From the NCBI RefSeq assembly GCF_003428695.1, contig NZ_QURH01000312.1, positions 1-55,139 of the forward strand: 55,139 nt of DNA. Direction: 5' to 3'. The translations under genes and the position numbers were made by a program. Below are positions 24,458 through 31,001 of this stretch, piece by piece; position 1 is the stretch's first letter, and each line of letters opens with the position of its first letter. The notes under the pieces were generated by a model. That model saw only the letters and a list, made by a program, of their open reading frames with translations, did no database searches and was not told the origin of the DNA. This stretch comes from Actinomadura logoneensis (GTDB lineage: Bacteria > Actinomycetota > Actinomycetes > Streptosporangiales > Streptosporangiaceae).

Positions 24458-25993
24458 TCAGGCCGCGTGGACGGGGGTGGGGACGGCCTCGTCGTCCGGT
24501 GCGGCGGTCTTCCGCGCAGGGGCCTTGGCGTTCAGGAAGACGCCCGCGACGGCCGCGGCCAGGAGCAGGATCCCCCCGGACGTCCAGGTCGCGACGGAGA
24601 ACCCGTGGACCGTCGCCTCGGCCAGCGCCGCCTTCACCTGCGGCGTCCGCTGGGAGAGGTCGATCCGGTGGTCGGTGAGCCAGCCGGTGGTGGCGCTCGC
24701 CGCGATGGTGTTGAGCAGCGCGGTCCCGACCGAGCCGCCCACCTGCTGCATGGTGTTGAGGGTCGCCGAGGCGGCGCCCTGCTCGTGCGGGGCGACGCGC
24801 GCGGTGGCCGTGGAGATGGCCGCCATGAAGGTGGCGCCCATGCCGAGGCCCATCATGCAGATGCCGGGCAGGACGTGGCCGAGGTAGGTGGCGTCGACGT
24901 CCATGGACGCCAGGAAGGCCAGGCCGCCGGCGGCCAGGGTCAGGCCGGGCATGATCAGGACGCGGGGCGGGACCCGGTGCAGCAGCCGGGCGGAGATCTG
25001 CGTGGAACCGACGACCATGGAGACGGTCATGGGCAGGTAGGCCACGCCGGTCCGCAGCGGTGACCAGCCCTTGATGCCCTGGAGGTAGTAGGTCAGGAAG
25101 AGGAAGACGCCGAACATGGCGATGGTGATCAGGGCCATGGTCAGGTATGCGCCCGCCCGCTGCCGGTCCCGGACGACGTGCAGGGGCAGCAGCGGCGTCC
25201 GGGCGCGGGTCTGCCACAGGGCGAAGAGCCCGAGCAGGACCGGTCCTCCGGCCAGCAGGGCCAGCACCAGCGGGTCGCTCCAGTCGCGGGACTCGGCCTC
25301 GCTGAAGCCGTAGACGATGGACAGCACCCCGGCCGAGCCGAGCACCGCGCCGAGGACGTCCAGCTGGGCGCCGGTCCTGCGGCCGGGGTCCTTCAGCAGC
25401 ACGACCGCGCCGGCCACCGCGAGGGCGGCCACCGGGACGTTCACGTAGAGGCACCAGCGCCAGTCGAGGTACTCGGTCAGCAGTCCGCCGAGCAGCATCC
25501 CGATGGCGCTGCCGGCGCCGGCGATCGCGCCGAACACGCCGAACGCCTTGCCGCGCTCGCGCGGGTCGGTGAAGGTCGTGGTCATCAGGGACAGGGCGGC
25601 GGGCGCGAGCAGCGCGGCGAAGACGCCCTGGAGGGCGCGGGCCGCGAACAGCGTGCCGGGGCCGGTCGCGGCGCCGCCGAGCGCGGAGGCCCCGGCGAAG
25701 CCGATGAGGCCGACGATGAAGCTGCGCTTGCGTCCGAACAGGTCGCCGAGGCGTCCGCCGAGCAGCAGCAGGCCGCCGAAGGCGAGGGTGTAGGCGGTGA
25801 CGGCCCACTGCCGGTTGCCGTCGGTCAGGCCGAGGTCGCGCTGGGCGGACGGCAGGGCGATGTTGACGATGGTCATGTCCAGCACGACGATCAGCTGGGC
25901 GAGGGCGATGACTCCCAGCCCCCACCAGCGGCGCGGGTCGGACGGCGGTGACGGCTCCGCGTCCGGGGCGACGGGACGTTCCGGGTGGGACAT
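24458..25993 (-). CDS. DHA2-family (EmrB/QacA) MFS drug exporter
   Basis: ATG 25993 is preceded by GGAAGG and gives a 511-residue protein. DHA2 features are present: LIVVLDMTIVNIALPSAQRD (motif D1), GGRLGDLFGRKRSFIVGLIG (motif A), and GAIAGAGSAIGMLLGGLLTE (antiporter motif C region). Fourteen hydrophobic segments are expected. This family uses proton motive force to expel drugs or secondary metabolites. It diverges from an ECF41 sigma gene, and both promoters carry the same ECF-type element, so the sigma factor probably controls this exporter directly. Confidence 0.9.
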   Translation of the reverse strand: MSHPERPVAPDAEPSPPSDPRRWWGLGVIALAQLIVVLDMTIVNIALPSAQRDLGLTDGNRQWAVTAYTLAFGGLLLLGGRLGDLFGRKRSFIVGLIGFAGASALGGAATGPGTLFAARALQGVFAALLAPAALSLMTTTFTDPRERGKAFGVFGAIAGAGSAIGMLLGGLLTEYLDWRWCLYVNVPVAALAVAGAVVLLKDPGRRTGAQLDVLGAVLGSAGVLSIVYGFSEAESRDWSDPLVLALLAGGPVLLGLFALWQTRARTPLLPLHVVRDRQRAGAYLTMALITIAMFGVFLFLTYYLQGIKGWSPLRTGVAYLPMTVSMVVGSTQISARLLHRVPPRVLIMPGLTLAAGGLAFLASMDVDATYLGHVLPGICMMGLGMGATFMAAISTATARVAPHEQGAASATLNTMQQVGGSVGTALLNTIAASATTGWLTDHRIDLSQRTPQVKAALAEATVHGFSVATWTSGGILLLAAAVAGVFLNAKAPARKTAAPDDEAVPTPVHAA

Positions 25994-26048
25994 GGTGGCC
26001 TGCCTTCCGTTCGGGTGGTTCGGTGCGGTCGCGCGGCCCGCGGTCGAC

Positions 26049-26080
26049 CACAAGACGTCGGCGCACCGCGTCCCATAACA
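26049..26080 (-). promoter_or_regulatory. ECF-type promoter for the DHA2 exporter
   Basis: On the minus strand the order is TGTTATG (26080-26074), 13 nt, CGACGTCTTGTG (26060-26049). The CGTC inside the second box matches the -10 consensus of many ECF sigma factors, and 16 nt separate TGTTATG from CGTC. The same element, with identical spacing, occurs on the plus strand at 26115-26146. Confidence 0.7.
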
Positions 26081-26114
26081 GGACGAACGTGTGATGTAGG
26101 TCACTGATGGCGAG

Positions 26115-26146
26115 TGTTATGACCCCGCCCGGCCCGACGTCTTGTG
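26115..26146 (+). promoter_or_regulatory. ECF-type promoter for the first ECF41 sigma gene
   Basis: TGTTATG (26115-26121), 13 nt, CGACGTCTTGTG (26135-26146). It mirrors the element on the other strand base for base in both boxes and in spacer length. Transcription would start about 35 nt before ATG 26183, implying autoregulation. Confidence 0.7.
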
Positions 26147-26182
26147 TGCGGCAGTGGCCGAACCGACAGGCGGGAAACAGAG

Positions 26183-27145
26183 ATGACCGAGGGCAGCGAA
26201 CGCGGCGCCGACACGGCCGGACCGCTCGAGCACGCGGGCTCCGCGGCCGTCACCTCCGGGGAGGGGGTGGACGCGGCGACCGGGGCGTTCGTCCTGCACC
26301 GCAACCTGCTGTTCACGGTGGCCTACGAGATGCTCGGATCGGCCGCCGACGCCGAGGACGTCCTCCAGGAGACGTGGCTGCGCTGGGTGGACGTCGAACC
26401 CGGCACGGTCCGGGACGAGCGCGCCTACCTCGTGCGGATCGTGACCCGCCAGGCCCTGGACCGGCTGCGCGCGCTCGGCCGCCGCAAGGAGTCGTACGTC
26501 GGGCCGTGGCTGCCCGAGCCGCTGCTGACCGCGCCGGACGTCGCCGACGACGTCGAACTGGCCGAGAGCGTCTCGATGGCGATGCTGATGGTGCTGGAGA
26601 CGCTGCAGCCGACCGAGCGGGCGGTGTTCGTGCTGCGCGAGGTGTTCGAGCTGGACTACGACGAGATCGCCGAAGCGGTCGGCAGAAGTCCGGCGGCGGT
26701 CCGCCAGCTCGCCTACCGGGCGCGGGCGCACGTCTCCGCGCGCCGGTCGCGCGCCGTCGCGTCCCCGGCCGAGAGCCGGGCGGCGCTGGCGGCGTTCCAG
26801 CGGGCGGTCGAGACCGGGGAGCTGCAGAGCCTGCTGGACATCCTCGCGCCGGACGTCGTCGCGCTGAGCGACGGCGGCGGGGTGAGGCACGCCCTGCTGC
26901 GGCCCGTGGTGGGCGCGGCGAAGGTGGCACGGCTGCTGGCCGGCCGCTGGTGGCGGCGGGACGCGGCCAGGACGGCCGAGCCGGTCCAGATCAACGGCGG
27001 CCCCGGACTGCTCGTCCGGGTGGACGGCGAGATCGACGGCGTGGTGGCGGTGCGGGTCGAGGACGGCCTGGTGACCGGGGCCTACCACGTCCGCAATCCC
27101 GAGAAGCTGTCGCACGTGGAGCGAGAGACCCTGCTGAGCCGCTGA
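26183..27145 (+). CDS. ECF41-family sigma factor (SigJ-like), copy 1
   Basis: The 320-residue protein has sigma-70 region 2 (LLFTVAYEMLGSAADAEDVL, QETWLRWVDV), region 4 (LQPTERAVFVLREVFELDYD, EIAEAVGRSPAAVRQLAYRA) and a C-terminal SnoaL-like extension. The ECF41 signatures are present: WLPEP in the linker, DGGG in the extension, and NPEKL near the end (family consensus NPDKL). In ECF41 proteins the fused C-terminal domain replaces a separate anti-sigma factor and modulates activity. The first ~35 residues are an extra low-complexity leader. Mirrored ECF-type promoter elements suggest control of itself and the divergent exporter. Confidence 0.9.
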   Translation: MTEGSERGADTAGPLEHAGSAAVTSGEGVDAATGAFVLHRNLLFTVAYEMLGSAADAEDVLQETWLRWVDVEPGTVRDERAYLVRIVTRQALDRLRALGRRKESYVGPWLPEPLLTAPDVADDVELAESVSMAMLMVLETLQPTERAVFVLREVFELDYDEIAEAVGRSPAAVRQLAYRARAHVSARRSRAVASPAESRAALAAFQRAVETGELQSLLDILAPDVVALSDGGGVRHALLRPVVGAAKVARLLAGRWWRRDAARTAEPVQINGGPGLLVRVDGEIDGVVAVRVEDGLVTGAYHVRNPEKLSHVERETLLSR

Positions 27146-27182
27146 ACGACCGGGCCGCCGGGTCGGAGAGCGGGCGGGAGCC

Positions 27183-27195
27183 TATGATCAGGTCA
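27183..27195 (+). promoter_or_regulatory. Candidate leaderless -10 element for ECF41 copy 2
   Basis: TATGAT (27183-27188) lies six bases before ATG 27195, with no Shine-Dalgarno sequence between them and no convincing -35. Confidence 0.4.
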
Positions 27196-28136
27196 TGCCC
27201 CTGACGCTGGATGACGTCGACCGGTTCGAGATGGCGCGGCCCCGGCTGGCGGCCATCGCCTACCGGCTGCTCGGCTCGGCGCAGGAGGCGGAGGACGCCG
27301 TCCAGGAGACGTTCCTGCGCTGGCAGGACGCCGACGTCGAGCGCGTCGAGGTGCCCGAGGCCTGGCTGACGAAGGTGCTCACCAACCTGTGCCTCAACCA
27401 GCTCACCTCGGCGCGGGCGCGGCGTGAGACCTACGTGGGGCGGTGGCTGCCCGAGCCCCTGCTCGCGGGCGACCCGATGCTCGGCCCGGCCGACACCGCC
27501 GAGCAGCGCGAGTCGGTCTCGTACGCGGTCCTCACCCTGATGGAGCGGCTGTCCCCCAACGAGCGGGCCGTGTACGTGCTGCGGGAGGCGTTCGACTACG
27601 GGCACCGGGAGATCGCCGAGATCCTGGACATCACCGAGTCCGCCAGCCAGCAGCTCCTCCACCGGGCGAAGAAGCACGTCGCGTCCGGGAAGGCGCGCGG
27701 CGACATCGACGCGAAGGCCGCCCGGCGGGTCGTCGAGGAGTTCATCGCCGCCGCCTCCAGCGGGCGCACCGACGAGCTCGTGCGCCTGCTCACCGACGAC
27801 GCCTTCTCCGTCGGCGACGGCGGCGGGAAGGTGCCGGCGCGCACCACGCCGTTCGAGGGGGCGGCGGCGGTCGCGAGGTTCGTCAAGTCGCTGTTCACGC
27901 CGAGCGAGGCCAAGCACGCCCTCGTCGGCGGGGCGTCCGGGGTGTACCTCTGGACGGCCAACGACGGGCCCGCCGTCGTGGCCGTCGTGGACGGGCGGGT
28001 CGTCGCCGTCATGTGCCTGGAGGTGACCGCCGAGGGCATCACCGCCTGCCGCACCCAGGCGAACCCCGACAAGCTGGAACGCGCGAGCGAGCTGTGGGCG
28101 GCGGCCGACCACGGGGAGCCCCTGGTCGTCGTGTGA
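27195..28136 (+). CDS. ECF41-family sigma factor (SigJ-like), copy 2
   Basis: The 313-residue protein shows region 2 (LAAIAYRLLGSAQEAEDAVQ, ETFLRWQDAD), region 4 (LSPNERAVYVLREAFDYGHR, EIAEILDITESASQQLLHRA) and the SnoaL-like C-terminal domain. All three ECF41 signatures occur: WLPEP, DGGGK and NPDKL. It lies 49 bp after copy 1 on the same strand but is clearly diverged from it, so it is not a recent duplicate. The following epimerase is one of the gene types (carboxymuconolactone decarboxylase, oxidoreductase, epimerase) that accompany ECF41 genes and are usually their targets. Confidence 0.92.
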   Translation: MPLTLDDVDRFEMARPRLAAIAYRLLGSAQEAEDAVQETFLRWQDADVERVEVPEAWLTKVLTNLCLNQLTSARARRETYVGRWLPEPLLAGDPMLGPADTAEQRESVSYAVLTLMERLSPNERAVYVLREAFDYGHREIAEILDITESASQQLLHRAKKHVASGKARGDIDAKAARRVVEEFIAAASSGRTDELVRLLTDDAFSVGDGGGKVPARTTPFEGAAAVARFVKSLFTPSEAKHALVGGASGVYLWTANDGPAVVAVVDGRVVAVMCLEVTAEGITACRTQANPDKLERASELWAAADHGEPLVVV

Positions 28137-28175
28137 CGCAGGTCACGCCCAAGACCTGTCAGGAATCGGCGGGCC

Positions 28176-28206
28176 GTCCGGTTCAAGGTGCGAATCCGAA
28201 CCGGAC
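28176..28206. promoter_or_regulatory. Inverted repeat upstream of the epimerase
   Basis: GTCCGGTTC (28176-28184) and GAACCGGAC (28198-28206) are exact complements around a 13-nt spacer, ending 5 nt before the AAGGAG ribosome binding site. It could be an operator or a leader hairpin. Confidence 0.4.
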
Positions 28207-28222
28207 AGCGAAGGAGCCGACG

Positions 28223-29155
28223 ATGAAGGTGCTGGTGGCGGGAGCGACCGGGGCGATGGGCACGGAGCTGGTGCCGCGGCTGGTCGAGGTGGGGCACGAG
28301 GTGTTCGCGATGGTGCGCGGCGAGGCCGGCAAGGCGAAGGCCGCGCAGTGGGGAGCGGTGCCGGTCGTCGCCGACGCGCTGGACCGGGCGCAGGTGGAGG
28401 CGGCCGTGCGCCAGGCGGCGCCCGACGTGGTCATCAACCAGCTGACGGCCATCGGGCACATCGACACCCGCCACTTCGAGCGCAGCTTCGCCCCCACCGA
28501 CCGGCTGCGGACCGAGGGCAACGACAACCTGCTCGCGGCGGCGCGCGCCGCCGGCGTGCGGCGCTTCATCGCCCAGAGCAACGGCGCGTTCACCTACGAG
28601 CGGACCGGCGGGCCGGTCAAGACCGAGAGCGACCCCCTGGACCGCGCGCCGGTCGCCCCGATGGCCTCGATGATCGCCGCGGTCCGGCACCTGGAGAAGG
28701 CCGTGCTGGACGCCACCTGGACGGAGGGGATCGTGCTGCGGTACGGCGCGTTCTACGGCCCGGGCACGTCCATGGCGCCGGGGTCGGAGCAGCTCGAGAT
28801 GATCCGCAAGCGCAGGTTCCCGGTCGTCGGGGACGGCGGCGGGGTGTGGTCGTTCGTGCACGTCGCCGACGCCGCCGAGGCGACGGTCGCGGCGGTGGAG
28901 AAGGGCGGACGCGGGGTCTACAACATCGTGGACGACGACCCGGCGCCGGTCGCCGAGTGGCTGCCGGAGCTGGCGGCGATGCTGGGGGCCAGGAAGCCGA
29001 TGCGGGTGCCCCGGTTCGTCGGGCGGCTGGCCGCGGGCGAGGCGGGCGTCGTGCTCATGACCGAGCTGCGCGGCGCGTCCAACGCCAAGGCCAAGCGCGT
29101 GCTGGGCTGGAAGCCGGCCCACCCGTCCTGGCGCGAGGGGCTCAAGGTCGCGTGA
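28223..29155 (+). CDS. NAD(P)-dependent epimerase/dehydratase-like protein
   Basis: ATG 28223 follows AAGGAG. The 310-residue extended SDR has the NAD(P) fingerprint GATGAMG at the N-terminus, a VVADALDRAQVEAAVRQAAP stretch typical of the family, and a C-terminal substrate domain (GIVLRYGAFYGPGTSMAPGS, VWSFVHVADAAEATVAAVEK, GVYNIVDDDPAPVAEWLPEL). The usual catalytic YxxxK is not obvious (the region reads PMASMIAAVRHLEKAVL), so it may be an atypical SDR with a redox or binding role. It is the E of the COE gene group linked to ECF41 sigma factors and is the likely regulated target here. Confidence 0.87.
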   Translation: MKVLVAGATGAMGTELVPRLVEVGHEVFAMVRGEAGKAKAAQWGAVPVVADALDRAQVEAAVRQAAPDVVINQLTAIGHIDTRHFERSFAPTDRLRTEGNDNLLAAARAAGVRRFIAQSNGAFTYERTGGPVKTESDPLDRAPVAPMASMIAAVRHLEKAVLDATWTEGIVLRYGAFYGPGTSMAPGSEQLEMIRKRRFPVVGDGGGVWSFVHVADAAEATVAAVEKGGRGVYNIVDDDPAPVAEWLPELAAMLGARKPMRVPRFVGRLAAGEAGVVLMTELRGASNAKAKRVLGWKPAHPSWREGLKVA

Positions 29156-29206
29156 GGTGACCGTCCGAGCCCGGTGCGCGCGGGGTTCGGCGTGGCGGGA
29201 ACCCGG

Positions 29207-29243
29207 CGAAGGGCGGCCGTCCGGTTGGGACGGCCGCCCTTCG
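29207..29243. terminator. Perfect 16-bp hairpin, bidirectional terminator
   Basis: CGAAGGGCGGCCGTCC (29207-29222) pairs fully with 29228-29243 around a 5-nt loop (GGTTG). It lies between the convergent epimerase and hydroxylase genes and marks the left edge of the peptide cluster. Confidence 0.85.
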
Positions 29244-29298
29244 GGCTGTTCCTTCCGCGCGCCGGCCCGCGTTCAGCGCGGCGGGCCGGGACGGAGGG

Positions 29299-30882
29299 TC
29301 ACCAGCGCCACTCGCGCCGGCCGTACAGGTGCTCGGAGCGGACCCCGTTCTCCTCGCACCAGGTCTCGAACTTCGCGATCTGCTTGAGCTGGTAGGAGTC
29401 CTCGTTGTAGCTGGTGGCCATGACGTGGCCGAGCCACGGCTCCTCGCCCATCGCGTAGACGTACGCCTCGTCGGCGCCCAGTTCGGTGACGATGGCGGCG
29501 GCCTGGGCCGCGTCCGATCCGGACAGCTTGCGGGACACGTTCATCTGGCGCGGGACGGGCTTGGTCAGCAGGGCCTGGTAGAGCCAGGTCAGGGGCGCGC
29601 CGTCGCACTCCATGCCGACGAACGCGACGTCCACCTTGCCGAGGTGGCCGCGGATGTGCCGGTAGAGCATCGGGTCCACGCCGGACGAGTCCGCGCCGAT
29701 GAAGACCTTCCGGCCCGCGAGCTCGACCCAGTAGGTGGACTTGGCGCGGATGTCCAGGTCGGCGTGCTCGCCGAGGAACGGGGTGGCGGTCACGCGTCCG
29801 CCGGGGAAGGGCACCTCGTCGAACGAGTCGACCTCCACGACGGGGAAGCCCAGGGACGAGAGGTACAGCTTGAGGGACGGGTCGGCCAGCCCGCCGCCGG
29901 ACGAGCGGGGCACGACGACCGCGTCCACCCGTCCGCGCAGCTGGAGGAGGGTCTCCAGCACCACGTGGTCCTGGTGGCCGTGGGTGAGGAGCACCAGGTC
30001 GATGCGGTCGGGCAGGTCGGCGAGCGTGTAGCGGTCGGTGGCCGTGCTGTCGGCGCTGATGAACGGGTCGGTCAGGATCGCCGCCTCGGGCGTCTGCATC
30101 AGCACGCAGGCGTGGCCGAGGTAGCGGATGCGTCCGCCGCCCTCGATGTGCCGGTCGGGGGCCTGGGACGGCGCGTCCGTGAGGAGCCCGGTCAGCTGCG
30201 CGGTCCCCGCGTCGTCCAGTTCGAGCGCTTCGCGCAGGGCGGCGAGTGTGGTCGGCCGCAGGCGGGCGCCGAACAGGGCGTCCAGGCCCTTGTGCCGGAA
30301 CGGGATCCGCAGGTCGAGGACGTCGGGCGAGGACAGGCGCGGGGTGCTCAGGACGAAGGGCCGCTCGGTGCCCGGCTCGATGGACAGCTGCACCGACTGG
30401 CGGTCCTCGGTGAACGCCGGGCTGCGGTACACCAGCGGTTCCAGGAACCGCAGCGACGCCTGGTTGTCGGTGTCGTAGACGAGCTCGACGAGGCCGGCCA
30501 GCTCCGGAGGGAGCTTGGCGTACAGGGGGGTCAGGTCGTAGCCGGCGGCGTTGTCGCGCAGCAGGTCCTCGGCCTCGGCCACGGCCTCGGCGAAGCGCAG
30601 CATGGGGGCGCGGTCGCGGCGGACGGCCTCCAGCAGCGCGGCGACCTCGTCGGCGCGGTCCTCGTCGATGTTGACGAAGTACCCGCCGCGCAGGGCCGGG
30701 TTCCGGCTCGCCTCGGCGTGCGTCGAGGGGGATTCCAGATAGGACTCCAGAAGCGGCACCTGCAGGAACGCGAGGTTCATCGCGGCCTGGACGGGCGCCA
30801 CCGAGTGGAACCACGCGGAGAACCCGTCGACCAGCGGCTCGATGATGACGTTCGGCCGGAGGAAGAGCTCTTCAGTGTTCAT
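29299..30882 (-). CDS. CmlA-like diiron beta-hydroxylase with metallo-beta-lactamase fold
   Basis: The 527-residue protein (ATG 30882) has an N-terminal domain of about 245 residues (FLRPNVIIEPLVDGFSAWFH, ESYLESPSTHAEASRNPALR) followed by a metallo-beta-lactamase-fold domain with metal motif LLTHGHQDHV (His301, His303, Asp305, His306). Glu372 in FLGEHAD and Asp398 in FIGADSSG sit where further ligands are expected. Length and order match CmlA, the oxygen-activating diiron enzyme that beta-hydroxylates a carrier-bound amino acid in chloramphenicol biosynthesis. Its position, divergent from two NRPS genes, fits beta-hydroxylation of an aminoacyl-thioester on one of their carrier domains. A hydrolase role for the fold is less likely in this context. 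Confidence 0.83.
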   Translation of the reverse strand: MNTEELFLRPNVIIEPLVDGFSAWFHSVAPVQAAMNLAFLQVPLLESYLESPSTHAEASRNPALRGGYFVNIDEDRADEVAALLEAVRRDRAPMLRFAEAVAEAEDLLRDNAAGYDLTPLYAKLPPELAGLVELVYDTDNQASLRFLEPLVYRSPAFTEDRQSVQLSIEPGTERPFVLSTPRLSSPDVLDLRIPFRHKGLDALFGARLRPTTLAALREALELDDAGTAQLTGLLTDAPSQAPDRHIEGGGRIRYLGHACVLMQTPEAAILTDPFISADSTATDRYTLADLPDRIDLVLLTHGHQDHVVLETLLQLRGRVDAVVVPRSSGGGLADPSLKLYLSSLGFPVVEVDSFDEVPFPGGRVTATPFLGEHADLDIRAKSTYWVELAGRKVFIGADSSGVDPMLYRHIRGHLGKVDVAFVGMECDGAPLTWLYQALLTKPVPRQMNVSRKLSGSDAAQAAAIVTELGADEAYVYAMGEEPWLGHVMATSYNEDSYQLKQIAKFETWCEENGVRSEHLYGRREWRW

Positions 30883-31001
30883 GGCCGCCAAGAATCGCGA
30901 TCGCCGCTATAAAAGCCCTTCCGCCCGTATATACCGCCTTTATAGGGAAGATATGGTGCGACCACTTCCCATTTCCGCCGATCTGCTTAGAGTCGGCTGC
31001 C
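30883..31001. promoter_or_regulatory. Divergent promoter region of the peptide cluster
   Basis: This 119-bp stretch is strikingly A/T-rich for the window. CTATAAA (30907-30913) and TTTATAG (30939-30945) form an inverted repeat centred on a TATATA core, suited to divergent control. On the plus strand TTCCCA (30966-30971), 16 nt, TAGAGT (30988-30993) precedes GTG 31002 with no ribosome binding site, so the first NRPS mRNA may be nearly leaderless. The SARP encoded downstream is the likely activator. Confidence 0.5.

Noticed and set aside
26049..26146. Reading the mirrored TGTTATG/CGACGTC boxes as one large palindromic repressor site
   Set aside because: Not excluded, but each half has -35/-10-like order and ECF spacing pointing to its own gene, which fits divergent promoters better.
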